A DNA stretch of 64,000 nt from contig DAOQWA010000006.1 in the NCBI GenBank assembly GCA_035341855.1, positions 1 through 64,000 on the forward strand, read 5' to 3'. The notes below the pieces were generated by a model. The model saw nothing but the letters and a program-made list of their open reading frames with translations, was not told where the DNA came from and did no database searches. The DNA is from QQVM01 sp035341855. GTDB taxonomy: Bacteria > Bacteroidota > Bacteroidia > AKYH767-A > 2013-40CM-41-45. Shown here in pieces: positions 17,116 to 26,349 of the stretch. The position numbers and the translations under genes were made by a program. Numbering within the stretch: the stretch's first letter is position 1; each line of letters opens with the position of its first letter.

Positions 17116-17847
17116 TTATCGTTTATAATTACTTACTTCCAATTTATACTCAGTGCCGTTTAAGATAACAGTTGTAGAGTTAGGAAGTTTTGCGATGTTT
17201 AAACTATCTAATACTTTATAAATCATTCCGGCATTTTTGGCATAAACCTCTCTTTTGTCGATCCGGTTGATACTTGACACAAAATCATTTTGAATTACGG
17301 TAATTGTTGAATCAAAAGTCGAATTTCCGAACATCTTGCTTTCATGTAAATCTTCATAATAATACTCTTCCATCGGATAGTTATTGAATGCATTCCCATT
17401 CCAATCCTCCCTGGCATCCAAAGGGAAGGACAATTTAATAAATCTTATGTTATCTTCCACTCTTTGTGCCGAACTTGGATTGACTTTTGCAGTCCAAACG
17501 TTCATAAAACTCCATGGATCTGTACTTGTCAATCTCCTGTATCTGCTTATCCTCCATGCCTGATCTCCTTCAGCATCATAAAAGGCAGAGTCTATTTCTT
17601 CCCGAATCTGAAACCTATACACTCTTATTGCAGTGTCCAGATAAAAACTATCATCTATGTCCAAATGAACAATTGAATCAGCATCATACTCAACCCAATG
17701 ACCTTGCTTTAAAGGAAAATATGCTAAATATTGATCTGCCGTCCCGGGAACAATTTCATCTTTCTTACAACAATACAAGAGCATCAGTTGTCCGATCAGT
17801 ATCAGTCCAAAAAAATATTTAAAATTTATTTTGAAAAGTTTCATCAA
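17116..17847 (-). CDS. Uncharacterised lipoprotein
   Basis: 243 aa; no family recognised. The N-terminus has a basic n-region, a hydrophobic stretch and the lipobox MLLYCC near residues 22-27, so lipidation at one of two adjacent cysteines is expected. The mature chain is beta-rich with many Asp and Tyr residues, e.g. YLAYFPLKQGHWVEYDAD, a pattern common in secreted Bacteroidota proteins of unknown function. It is the first gene of a probable two-gene unit with the T9SS subtilase, 3 bp apart. It may be related to protease export or inhibition, but that is only a guess from position. Confidence 0.65.
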   Translation of the reverse strand: MMKLFKINFKYFFGLILIGQLMLLYCCKKDEIVPGTADQYLAYFPLKQGHWVEYDADSIVHLDIDDSFYLDTAIRVYRFQIREEIDSAFYDAEGDQAWRISRYRRLTSTDPWSFMNVWTAKVNPSSAQRVEDNIRFIKLSFPLDAREDWNGNAFNNYPMEEYYYEDLHESKMFGNSTFDSTITVIQNDFVSSINRIDKREVYAKNAGMIYKVLDSLNIAKLPNSTTVILNGTEYKLEVSNYKR

Positions 17848-17870
17848 AGATATCTTAGTTCTGTCCGGTC

Positions 17871-18884
17871 TTATTTTCTTGTTGTATTTATTTTAGGATC
17901 TATAATTCGAAACCATAAAACAGGTATCAGGGCCAGGTAAATACATGAAGCATAACCTCCGGGTAAAACCGGACTGTCAGAATGTGAGTGCAATGTATGA
18001 TAAGGTTTTGAAGCTAAAAAATGATGATCACTATGTCTGCTAAGATCTATGAGCATGAACCGGCTGATAACTTTATCACTTTGCCAACTCAGGGTTGTGT
18101 CAACCTTGTTGGTCAAAGAACGGCTCAAACCATAGTGCTCAATGTAATTGATGTACTCCAATAAAAAATTAGCCAGCAAACATTGACCTGCAAAGACAGC
18201 GAGTCCATAGATCCCGACAAATTCATAGATCAGAAAAGATGCTGCCAACAAAATCGCTACAGAAGCTACAATGTAATTCCTGTAATGAAATGATGTTAAA
18301 CCAAGCTTTGCCAGTCGCTCTTTCTCAAGATTGTATGATGAACGAACTTGTCCGATCGAAGAACGAAGAAAAAACGAGTACAATGACTCCCCCTTTCTGG
18401 CCGTAGCCGGGTCGTTTACAGTTCCGACCCACTTATGATGAACACGTAAATGATCTACATAAAAATAAATGTTTCCGGCAGTCAGCAAAAGAAATTTACC
18501 TGCCCATTGCCAATGCCTAGATTTTCTATGGATCATTTCATGGGCGACAATAATGGATGAACTACCTGTGTGAACGCCGGTAGAAAGCATTGCAAATACC
18601 AAAAAGTAACCGCTAATTCGACCTTCTCTAATGGAGTAAAATAATACAGCCAGAGACAGAATCTGAAATAAAAAATGCGTACAAAGAATAGCATCCGGTA
18701 TTCCTGAGTCACTTTCTGATTGATTTGATTTGTCCTCGGGAAGCAATTGTTCCAATATTGCCAAAACCATCAGGGAAAAGATGAAGTTAGAAATTGCCCA
18801 CCAGGAACCGAGATAATTTCCGGCAATGGTCAAAATACCGGGAAGAAGACTCCAGAGATATTTTAGGTTTCTTGTGCTGGCCAT
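17871..18884 (-). CDS. AlkB-type membrane diiron hydroxylase (alkane 1-monooxygenase-like)
   Basis: 337 aa. There are about six membrane helices. The histidine clusters match AlkB hydroxylases: HEMIHR (115-120), HLRVHH (145-150, in place of EHxxGHH), NYIEHYGL (246-253) and RHSDHH (283-288) followed by KPYHTL. These bind a non-haem diiron centre that hydroxylates alkyl chains using rubredoxin-derived electrons. It is shorter than classic AlkB (~400 aa), and no rubredoxin or reductase lies nearby. The natural substrate could therefore be an alkane, a fatty-acyl chain or a lipid. The ATG at 18884 follows a TAnnTTTG element. Confidence 0.85.
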   Translation of the reverse strand: MASTRNLKYLWSLLPGILTIAGNYLGSWWAISNFIFSLMVLAILEQLLPEDKSNQSESDSGIPDAILCTHFLFQILSLAVLFYSIREGRISGYFLVFAMLSTGVHTGSSSIIVAHEMIHRKSRHWQWAGKFLLLTAGNIYFYVDHLRVHHKWVGTVNDPATARKGESLYSFFLRSSIGQVRSSYNLEKERLAKLGLTSFHYRNYIVASVAILLAASFLIYEFVGIYGLAVFAGQCLLANFLLEYINYIEHYGLSRSLTNKVDTTLSWQSDKVISRFMLIDLSRHSDHHFLASKPYHTLHSHSDSPVLPGGYASCIYLALIPVLWFRIIDPKINTTRK

Positions 18885-18912
18885 TGCTGTAATACTGAAA
18901 ATCTGCTATTTA

Positions 18913-18920
18913 CAAAAATA
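18913..18920 (-). promoter_or_regulatory. Promoter -7 element TATTTTTG for the AlkB-type gene
   Basis: A TAnnTTTG match on the minus strand, predicting a start near 18906 and a leader of about 20 nt before the ATG at 18884. No -33 motif was confirmed. Confidence 0.45.
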
Positions 18921-19028
18921 CAGAAAAGCCGGGCTTAAATGGAATGTTAATTGTCACAATTATCCCATTTATATTTCGTTCCACTCATTGGGTTTTCTTT
19001 GGTACATTAGCAACCAAAAGAGATATAA

Positions 19029-19667
19029 ATGCGCATTATATACCTATTTCTTGCTGTTTTTCTTTGGATGAACAGCAATGTTCTTGGACAAGACAAGACA
19101 GAGCAAAATAAAAACCTCGTACAGTTTTCGGGTGTTGTTGTTACGACTGACAGTCTGCTTCCTATTCCGTTCACAAGCATTATGATCCGCAATACATTTC
19201 GCGGAACGATTAGTGATTATTATGGCTTCTTTTCCTTTGTTGCACGGATGGGTGATACAGTTGAATTCTCAGCACTCGGATATAAAAGAATGAATTTCGT
19301 CATTCCAGATACCTTGTCGGATCACAGATGTTCACTCATTCAAATGCTTGCCAAAGACACTTTTCTTCTCAAAGAAATCGTGATTTTCCCATGGCCTACA
19401 AAAGAACAATTCAAAGAAGCTTTCTTACAATTACAAATACCTGCAGACGACATCACCCGAGCTCAAAGAAACCTGGATGCTGAACAATTGGGAGTTTTAT
19501 CTTCTATGATGCCAATGGATGGAAGCATGAATTTCAAATATCAAATGGAACAACAATCCTCCAGGCTCTACTATTCCGGTCAGCTTCCACCGAATAACCT
19601 GTTAAACCCAATTGCCTGGTCAAAATTCATACAGATGTGGCAAAACGGTGCTTTTAAGAAAAAATAA
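19029..19667 (+). CDS. Exported carboxypeptidase-regulatory-like domain protein
   Basis: 212 aa. A signal peptide with cleavage near VLGQ (residue 20) precedes a CarboxypepD_reg-like fold (about 30-115): VVTTDSLLPIPFTSIMI, then GTISDYYGFFSFVAR. The C-terminal half is unfamiliar (about 120-212: Pro-, Gln- and Met-containing, ending NGAFKKK). The fold resembles the N-terminal extension of TonB receptors as a stand-alone protein. It is encoded 27 bp upstream of such a receptor, so it may be an accessory subunit, though this is inferred only from position. Confidence 0.75.
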   Translation: MRIIYLFLAVFLWMNSNVLGQDKTEQNKNLVQFSGVVVTTDSLLPIPFTSIMIRNTFRGTISDYYGFFSFVARMGDTVEFSALGYKRMNFVIPDTLSDHRCSLIQMLAKDTFLLKEIVIFPWPTKEQFKEAFLQLQIPADDITRAQRNLDAEQLGVLSSMMPMDGSMNFKYQMEQQSSRLYYSGQLPPNNLLNPIAWSKFIQMWQNGAFKKK

Positions 19668-19694
19668 ATATCCAGCTTTATTGCAATTTGGTTT

Positions 19695-22151
19695 ATGCTC
19701 ATCCGAATACCTATAACACTTTTTCTACTCTTCACTCTACTTGGCATTCAAAGTAATGCCCAACAAGCTGAAGTATATGGCACCGTCAAAGATTCAAACA
19801 ACCGGCCGGCCTTTGGGGTCAGTGTTTCTGTTTTCGGTAAACCCTATGGGACAATCACAGACTCAAAAGGTAAATTTTCATTAAACATTCCTGCCAATGA
19901 AGATCTAAAGATATATTTTTCATTCACCGGAATGGAGAACGATTCAATACAAGTTAATTTAAGGCCGGGACAAAGGTTCGAATTAAATAGATCTTTGAAA
20001 AACAGAGTTGTTGAATTCAAAGATGTCGTCATCGAAGAGAAATCGTTGAAGAGAATAAATATCACACCTATCAACCCAAAAATTGTTGGAGTAATTCCAA
20101 CTCCAAATCAAAGTGTCGAAGACCTTTTAAAAACTTTACCCGGTGTTTCCTCATCCAATGAGCTGAGTTCATCATATTCGGTCCGAGGTGGAAACTATGA
20201 TGAGAACCTGGTATATATAAACGATTTTGAGGTTTATCGTCCATTGCTTGTTCGTTCAGGGCAGCAGGAAGGTCTAAGTGTAATTAATCCTGATATGGTT
20301 GAATCCATTTCCTTCTCGGCAGGTGGTTTCGAAGCTAAGTATGGGGATAAGTTATCATCTGTATTAGATATCCAATATAGAAAACCGAAAACTTTCGGAG
20401 GTTCAGTAAGTGCCAGTCTCCTTGGAGCTTCACTTGAACTTGAGAACAGAAGCAAGAATGGTAAATGGTATTGGATGACCGGACTCAGACAAAAGTCAAA
20501 TCAATACCTCCTCAACACATTTGATACAAAGGGTGAATACAAGCCTTCATTTACGGATATTCAGATATTGACAGGTTTTGAATTCAGTTCAAAGTTTAGT
20601 ATTGAAGCATTTGCCAACTATGCAAGAAACAGGTACAATCTGGTGCCTCAGAGCAGAGAAACAAATTTTGGAACAATCAGTGATGCAAAGAGGTTTACGG
20701 TTTATTTTGAAGGACAGGAAGTGGATCGATATCAAACTATGACAGGTTCACTTTCGGCAAGTCTAAAGCCTAGTGATGAATTGAAATTAAAACTTATCGC
20801 ATCTGCCTACGACACTCAGGAAGAAGAAAATTTCGATATCCTTGGTCAGTACTTTCTCGACCAATTAGAGAATGATTTTGGAGAAGATAATTTTGGGGAT
20901 GTAGCTTTTAATCTGGGTGTAGGATCTTTTCTAAATCATGCGCGCAATCGACTCGATGCACGGGTTTATTCTGTTGAACATAAAGGAGAACGTATTGGAG
21001 AAAACACCGTATGGCTATGGGGAGTAAAATACCAGCATGAAATTATTGAAGATAAATTACACGAATGGTATTATAATGATTCTGCCGGCTTTTCCATACC
21101 TTCTCAACGCTCATTGATCGATCCAATGATAAGTCTTAATGATGTGGTTATTTCCCGCACAAAATTATCTTCCTCCCGGATAAGCGGATATATTCAAAAT
21201 ATCATTCAAGTGACCGACACAAATCGATTGATACTTACCAGTGGACTAAGGGCGAATTACTGGGACCTGAATGAAGAGCTTGTCATCAGTCCCCGGATAT
21301 CTCTTTCATATAAACCTGAATGGAAGAATAATGTCAGCTTCCGTCTGGCAGGAGGTTACTATTACCAACCCCCCTTCTATAGAGAATTGAGGGATCAGGA
21401 AGGTGTTGTGCATATTGATGTGAAAGCTCAACAAAGTATTCATCTGGTAGCAGGAAGTGATTATACCTTTTTAGCATTAGGACGTGAGTTTAAGTTGACC
21501 TCTGAAGTGTACTATAAAATATTAAAAAACTTAATACCATATAAGATTGATAATTTACGAATTCGATACCTGCCTGAATATACATCCAAAGGCTATGCAA
21601 GAGGAATCGACCTTCGGTTATTTGGTGAGTTTGTACCGGGAGTAGAATCATGGGCAAGTATTTCATATTTAAAAACTGAAGAGGATATTGCTGGTGATTT
21701 CTATTATAACGATGACAGTTTACGAATAGAGCCTGGAAATATTCCGCGGCCTACAGACCAACGTATAACTTTCGGGTTATTTTTCCAGGATTACCTGCCC
21801 AAATTTCCAACATATAAAATGTCACTGAGCCTTCACTTCGGTACGGCACTTCCTTTTGGTCCTCCCGGAAATGATCGTTATAATGATATTCTTAGAACTC
21901 CCACCTACCGTCGTGTTGATATAGGGTTCTCAAAACAGATCATTGGAGAAGACATAGTTCGCAAGAAAAGCAAAGGCATCACCACTCATATTCAATCCAT
22001 GTGGATTGGTCTTGAAGTTTTTAATTTATTACAAGTCAGTAATGTTGCTTCATACACCTGGATTACAGATGTCAGCAATGCCAACAGATATGCCGTACCC
22101 AACTATCTAACAGGTCGCCAGCTAAATTTGCGACTGAATGTTAAGTTTTGA
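19695..22151 (+). CDS. TonB-dependent receptor with carboxypeptidase-regulatory-like domain
   Basis: 818 aa. A signal peptide (cleavage near SNAQ, residue 23) precedes a CarboxypepD_reg-like domain (about 26-110; VYGTVKDSNNRPAFGVSV). The plug follows (about 130-225, SYSVRGGNYDENLVYIND), then a 22-strand-type barrel ending LNLRLNVKF with terminal Phe. It has no SusD or DUF4249 partner; instead it follows the stand-alone CTLD-type protein and precedes a small secreted protein. The two TonB receptors of the window share only family-level similarity. Ligand unknown. Confidence 0.85.
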   Translation: MLIRIPITLFLLFTLLGIQSNAQQAEVYGTVKDSNNRPAFGVSVSVFGKPYGTITDSKGKFSLNIPANEDLKIYFSFTGMENDSIQVNLRPGQRFELNRSLKNRVVEFKDVVIEEKSLKRINITPINPKIVGVIPTPNQSVEDLLKTLPGVSSSNELSSSYSVRGGNYDENLVYINDFEVYRPLLVRSGQQEGLSVINPDMVESISFSAGGFEAKYGDKLSSVLDIQYRKPKTFGGSVSASLLGASLELENRSKNGKWYWMTGLRQKSNQYLLNTFDTKGEYKPSFTDIQILTGFEFSSKFSIEAFANYARNRYNLVPQSRETNFGTISDAKRFTVYFEGQEVDRYQTMTGSLSASLKPSDELKLKLIASAYDTQEEENFDILGQYFLDQLENDFGEDNFGDVAFNLGVGSFLNHARNRLDARVYSVEHKGERIGENTVWLWGVKYQHEIIEDKLHEWYYNDSAGFSIPSQRSLIDPMISLNDVVISRTKLSSSRISGYIQNIIQVTDTNRLILTSGLRANYWDLNEELVISPRISLSYKPEWKNNVSFRLAGGYYYQPPFYRELRDQEGVVHIDVKAQQSIHLVAGSDYTFLALGREFKLTSEVYYKILKNLIPYKIDNLRIRYLPEYTSKGYARGIDLRLFGEFVPGVESWASISYLKTEEDIAGDFYYNDDSLRIEPGNIPRPTDQRITFGLFFQDYLPKFPTYKMSLSLHFGTALPFGPPGNDRYNDILRTPTYRRVDIGFSKQIIGEDIVRKKSKGITTHIQSMWIGLEVFNLLQVSNVASYTWITDVSNANRYAVPNYLTGRQLNLRLNVKF

Positions 22152-22205
22152 AATATTATTTGTATATTTCATTACAAAGTTGATCTCATTGCTAAAACGT
22201 ATAAA

Positions 22206-22607
22206 ATGAAGAAGATTTTTGGCTTTTTTTTATTTCTGTTTTTTACAATATCTGTTCAAACTACATATTCACAAAAACTTACATTCTGTGAAAATGTAGA
22301 TGGAAGCGGGAAAATAAGTGGTGCAAGTGATGTCTTTACTATTGGCAATTCCGGTGGTTACTTTCAGTTGATGGTAAATATGCCCGGAACAGTCTCATCG
22401 CGCCATGTATTATTTGATGTTTATTGGGTGAATCCGGAAAGCAGGAAAGAGCTATTTGAAAATTCTATTCGTGTTCCCGTTGATCCAAACTGGACTTGGT
22501 TCAAGAAAGAAGTTACTTTTTATAAAGCCGGTGAGTATATCGTTTACGTTTACAATGATCAGGACCATCTCATTAGTTCAGGCAAGGTTAAGATAATCGT
22601 TGAATAA
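22206..22607 (+). CDS. Small secreted protein of unknown function
   Basis: 133 aa; family not recognised. A clear signal peptide (basic n-region, Phe/Leu-rich core, cleavage near TYSQ, residue 22) precedes an about 110-residue beta-rich domain. The alternating hydrophobic pattern (FQLMVNMPG, VLFDVYWVNP, YIVYVYNDQ) suggests an immunoglobulin-like sandwich. It contains a single Cys in the mature part. It lies 54 bp after the TonB receptor on the same strand, probably in the same transcript, so it may be an accessory periplasmic or surface protein. Its stop is 8 bp from the convergent SDR gene. Confidence 0.6.
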   Translation: MKKIFGFFLFLFFTISVQTTYSQKLTFCENVDGSGKISGASDVFTIGNSGGYFQLMVNMPGTVSSRHVLFDVYWVNPESRKELFENSIRVPVDPNWTWFKKEVTFYKAGEYIVYVYNDQDHLISSGKVKIIVE

Positions 22608-22615
22608 TTTTAAGG

Positions 22616-23425
22616 CTACTTTTTGAATGGGGAGTTTGTTTCCTTTGCCATATGATTATATACTACCCCATCCATCCAGGAAGGAAAAAACTTATTCAGA
22701 AATACTGATAATTTACCGTCTCTGGTAAGAACGAGATCTCTTTTGCGGTGCTTTACTGCATTGTAAATTCTTTCAGCAACCTTCTCAGCCGTCATCATTT
22801 CCTTTTCATTTCTTGGAGACTCTCCCTGCGCTGTTCCGTCTTTTGATAGTGACTTCTCTCTAATTCCCGAAGCAGTAAATCCGGGACAAGCCACAAGTAC
22901 GTGAAGGTCTTTTTTGAGGTTTTCTGTTCTTATAGTTTCCAACAAACCTTCAAGGGCGAATTTCGAAGCCGAATAAGCACAACGGCCTGGCAATCCTTTC
23001 TTTCCTGCAATTGAGGAAATGCCAACAAGACTACCTTTAGATTTCAGTAAATATGGCAATGCGAATTTGCTGGTGTAAACTGCTCCCCAAAAATTTACAT
23101 CCATAACTTTACGTATAACCTCTAAATCAACATCCTCAAACAATGCACGCATTGAAATACCTGCATTATTGATAAGCACATCTATACTTCCATATTTTTG
23201 AATAGTCTCCTTTACTAATCGTTCACAGTCACTTTCTTTGCTTACATCTGCCGGAACTACAAAAGCACTTCCACCTTTTTTCTTAATCGATTCAGCATTC
23301 AAATGCAGAGCATCATGTTGACGACCGGAAATGATCACCTTCGAACCTTCTGCTGCAAATTTTTCTGCCAGGGCCTTCCCTATTCCTCCTGTAGAACCTG
23401 TGATCAGCACAACTTTGTTTCGCAT
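22616..23425 (-). CDS. Classical short-chain dehydrogenase/reductase
   Basis: 269 aa. The N-terminal cofactor motif is TGSTGGIGKA (9-18), with NNAG (87-90), an active-site Ser at 137/138, and Tyr151-x3-Lys155 (YSASK). Arg35 after the second strand (SGRQ) suggests NADP(H) preference. The C-terminal ~50 residues are longer and basic, as in SDR members that act on lipids or sit at membranes. It ends a minus-strand run after the GlcD-type oxidase (19-bp gap) and may be cotranscribed with it. The substrate is not predictable. Confidence 0.85.
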   Translation of the reverse strand: MRNKVVLITGSTGGIGKALAEKFAAEGSKVIISGRQHDALHLNAESIKKKGGSAFVVPADVSKESDCERLVKETIQKYGSIDVLINNAGISMRALFEDVDLEVIRKVMDVNFWGAVYTSKFALPYLLKSKGSLVGISSIAGKKGLPGRCAYSASKFALEGLLETIRTENLKKDLHVLVACPGFTASGIREKSLSKDGTAQGESPRNEKEMMTAEKVAERIYNAVKHRKRDLVLTRDGKLSVFLNKFFPSWMDGVVYNHMAKETNSPFKK

Positions 23426-23444
23426 GATAAATTCTTAAGTTGTA

Positions 23445-24851
23445 TCAATTATCAGTAAAAATTTTTCCGGGGTTCAAAATACCCTTGGGGTCAAACAACT
23501 TTTTAATTCCTTTCATCAGTGATAATTGAGTTTCATCAAATGCAATATTCATATATGGTTTCTGTACATAACCGATACCATGCTCGCCGGAAATTGTACC
23601 TCCAAGTGATACACACAATTCAAAAATCTCACGAATCCCTAATGGAACTTTTGTGTTCCAATCTTCATTGCTGATATTTTCCTTAATAATATTCACATGT
23701 AAATTTCCATCTCCGGCATGTCCATAACAGACACTACGAAAACCATATTTCTTCCCGATCTTTTTTACCCCAAACAGAAGATTTGACAATTCTGCCCTCG
23801 GTACTACGGTATCTTCTTCTTTATATATCGAGTGGGATTTAACTGCCTCCCCTGCCGATCGGCGAGCCTTCCAAAGGTCTGCCTTTTGTTGCGATGATTC
23901 TGCAAAAAGAACTTCATCACAATCGTACTCTTCAAGTAAAGCCGCGATCTTTTCACAATCCTTGAAGAGCGCCTCTTTGTCCATTCCATCAACTTCAATG
24001 ATCAAATGGGCGCGAATGTCATCCTTCAATGGAATTTTTACATCTGTATGTTTCATCACAAACTCAAGACAATCCCTCTCCATGAATTCCAATGCCGAGG
24101 GTGTTAATCCTGCACGGAAAATAGCACTAACAGCTTCACAAGCCTTACCTTCATCTTTGAAAGGTACAAGCATCAACAAATTCTCCGTCGGTAAAGGGAT
24201 CAGGCGAAAAACGATCTTGGTAATGATACCCAGAGTACCTTCACTTCCTATAAGCAATTGTGTCAGGTTATATCCGGTAGAATTCTTAAGCACATTTGCA
24301 CCTGTCCAAATTATTTCTCCTGTTGGCAAGACTACTTCACAGTTGAGGACATAGTCCTTTGTAACCCCATACTTTACTGCTTTGGGTCCACCGGCACATT
24401 CGGCAAGATTACCACCCAAAAAACAACTCCCCTTGCTAGCAGGGTCGGGTGGATAAAAAAGACCTTTTTCATTAACGGCTTCCTGAAATACCTGATTGAT
24501 TACACCGGGTTCAACCAAAGCCTGTAAATTTCTTTCATCTATTTTTAAAATAGAATTAAATCTTTCCATGCTAATGACTATTCCTCCATGTACAGGTAAA
24601 GCTCCACCACTCAGACCTGTGCCTGCACCTCTGGGTGTTGCAGGAATGTTTTCATCATTACAAAATTTTAAAATAAGTGAAATTTCTTCTGCAGTTCTTG
24701 GCTTAATAACGACTTCAGGCATGAATCGAAGGTCTTCCGTATAATCGTGTGAATTGCCATCCAGTATCTCACGATCGGTAAAGACATAGTTGCTTCCGAC
24801 GATTCCTGCCAATACATCTAAATGGCCGGCATTAATTTTTTCGTATTGCAC
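23445..24851 (-). CDS. FAD-binding 2-hydroxyacid oxidase/dehydrogenase, GlcD family
   Basis: 468 aa. The FAD-binding PCMH domain carries PRGAGTGLSGGALPVHGG (about 77-94) and GNLAECAGGPKAVKYG. The C-terminal FAD-oxidase_C domain has GHAGDGNLHVNI and GTISGEHGIGYVQKPY. This is the glycolate oxidase GlcD / D-lactate dehydrogenase family, oxidising a 2-hydroxyacid to a 2-oxoacid. GlcE/GlcF partners are absent, so it may be a stand-alone D-2-hydroxyacid dehydrogenase. The start overlaps the preceding gene's 3' end by 20 bp, and its own stop is 19 bp from the SDR gene. The exact substrate is uncertain. Confidence 0.9.
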   Translation of the reverse strand: MQYEKINAGHLDVLAGIVGSNYVFTDREILDGNSHDYTEDLRFMPEVVIKPRTAEEISLILKFCNDENIPATPRGAGTGLSGGALPVHGGIVISMERFNSILKIDERNLQALVEPGVINQVFQEAVNEKGLFYPPDPASKGSCFLGGNLAECAGGPKAVKYGVTKDYVLNCEVVLPTGEIIWTGANVLKNSTGYNLTQLLIGSEGTLGIITKIVFRLIPLPTENLLMLVPFKDEGKACEAVSAIFRAGLTPSALEFMERDCLEFVMKHTDVKIPLKDDIRAHLIIEVDGMDKEALFKDCEKIAALLEEYDCDEVLFAESSQQKADLWKARRSAGEAVKSHSIYKEEDTVVPRAELSNLLFGVKKIGKKYGFRSVCYGHAGDGNLHVNIIKENISNEDWNTKVPLGIREIFELCVSLGGTISGEHGIGYVQKPYMNIAFDETQLSLMKGIKKLFDPKGILNPGKIFTDN

Positions 24852-26208
24852 CTTTTGTTGGTTTTGTTGAAGTCCCTTTAGATCTTTTCGTAGCTTCTTT
24901 TTTCAACTGATAGCAAAAAAGGATAATAGTACCTGTAGCAGCACCGGTATCATCACCTAAAAAGAAGAGTTTCGTCCCTCGTACTTTGTGATCGAGCATA
25001 TGAGATAATCCGGCAATGGATGAATCAGCATATTCCCAAATAAATTCACCCGAAGTGTCAACTTCTGCTACAAAGGGGATGAGGGTGTTTTCGGGTCGAA
25101 TTAATCCTGTACCAAGAATATAAGTAGAGCCATACAAAGGGATAACTTTCCCGAACCGTATTCCTTTCTCATTTTTCATTACCAACTTTTGTTCTCCTGC
25201 CTTATTATAATGCAGAGCAAGAGTAGCAGTTGTCCCCCTCATGTAATCACTTTGTGTTGCTGTGACATAGACTCCCGATTTGTCGACAAAAATTTGCTTG
25301 CTAATACAATCAGTCATCCCGCCGAAAAATAAATTTTCCTGCAGAAGCTCTCCATTTCTGTCCAGCTTAAAAATTGGAAGATCCGAACGATCACTGCCAT
25401 GATTTAAATACCCGGTCACGTATAGATTGGTTGAGTCATCTGCAGTCATGTGAAATACAGCATCACCCATAGATAACATTCCATCATAAATATATTCCCA
25501 TTTTTTCAGTCCGGATGAGTCAAACTTTTGAATTAACATATCAGAGGATCTGATAGCCATATTATAATTTCCTCCCATATAAACGTTGCATGAATCATCG
25601 CTAATCAAAACATTCCCGACATCCATATTCATTGAACCTGATGTTTTGAACCATGACATTGTTCCGTCAGGATAAAACCTATAAAGAGCAACATTTAATC
25701 CTGAATCCGGCGTAGAGACATAGCCGGTCAAATATATATTCCCGATTGGGTCACATGTTACTGCCGTAGGTGAATCGAACAATGATGATGGACCGTCTAG
25801 TATCTGTGAAAACACCGGAACTCCTTCGTTAGAAAATTTAACCAAACAAATGTCAGCCCCCCCTTTACCATCCTTACTGCTTCCGGCAATGATAACGTCA
25901 CCATAGTGATCAAGACACATGGCAATAGGAATATCATCATGATGAGCAGGGCTATCATAAAATCGGCGCCAGATCTCCCCTCCATTCGGATCAAATTTCA
26001 TAAGCAAAATGTCTTTCGTTGAATCAGCCACCCAAGTGATTCCAAGAATATAGCAATTCCCAAACTGATCCAACTCAAGACTTACAGCTTGATTTACACT
26101 GTTCAAGGATGTTTTAATGGGGTTTTTCCATAACAAATTAACCTGAGCATGAATTGAGGCAGGATAAAACCATAAGGAAAAAAATAAAAGGACTGCAATT
26201 CTGATCAT
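24832..26208 (-). CDS. Exported SBBP-type beta-propeller repeat protein
   Basis: About 458 aa from the ATG at 26208; an upstream ATG at 26244 would add 12 residues before the signal peptide and looks less likely. A signal peptide (cleavage near IHAQ) is followed by repeated units of about 45-50 residues with the 'D-x-x-G-N-x-Y-x-x-G' pattern (e.g. LDQFGNCYILGIT, CDPIGNIYLTGYV, ADDSTNLYVTGYL). This is typical of SBBP/YncE-like propellers. The tail is Lys/Thr-rich (KRSKGTSTKPTKGAIRKN). No T9SS domain is evident at this end. It lies at the head of a three-gene run with GlcD and SDR and overlaps glcD by 20 bp. Confidence 0.75.
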   Translation of the reverse strand: MIRIAVLLFFSLWFYPASIHAQVNLLWKNPIKTSLNSVNQAVSLELDQFGNCYILGITWVADSTKDILLMKFDPNGGEIWRRFYDSPAHHDDIPIAMCLDHYGDVIIAGSSKDGKGGADICLVKFSNEGVPVFSQILDGPSSLFDSPTAVTCDPIGNIYLTGYVSTPDSGLNVALYRFYPDGTMSWFKTSGSMNMDVGNVLISDDSCNVYMGGNYNMAIRSSDMLIQKFDSSGLKKWEYIYDGMLSMGDAVFHMTADDSTNLYVTGYLNHGSDRSDLPIFKLDRNGELLQENLFFGGMTDCISKQIFVDKSGVYVTATQSDYMRGTTATLALHYNKAGEQKLVMKNEKGIRFGKVIPLYGSTYILGTGLIRPENTLIPFVAEVDTSGEFIWEYADSSIAGLSHMLDHKVRGTKLFFLGDDTGAATGTIILFCYQLKKEATKRSKGTSTKPTKGAIRKN

Positions 26209-26289
26209 AAGAGAAATACAATATTTAAAGAGAAGAATATCCATTCCGCTCTTTGTGATGATGCATTGACTAACTCATCAGCTCCCAAA

Positions 26290-26328
26290 AATAAAAAAAA
26301 AAATGCCCTGAAGAATTTTTCAGGGCAT
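26290..26328 (-). terminator. Intrinsic terminator of the lysyl-oxidase-like gene
   Basis: A perfect 10-bp stem (ATGCCCTGAA / TTCAGGGCAT, 26303-26312 and 26319-26328) with a 6-nt loop is followed on the minus strand by an uninterrupted T-run of ten or more. It lies 22 bp past the stop codon at 26350. Confidence 0.92.
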
Positions 26329-26349
26329 GAGATATCATCAGGATCATGC

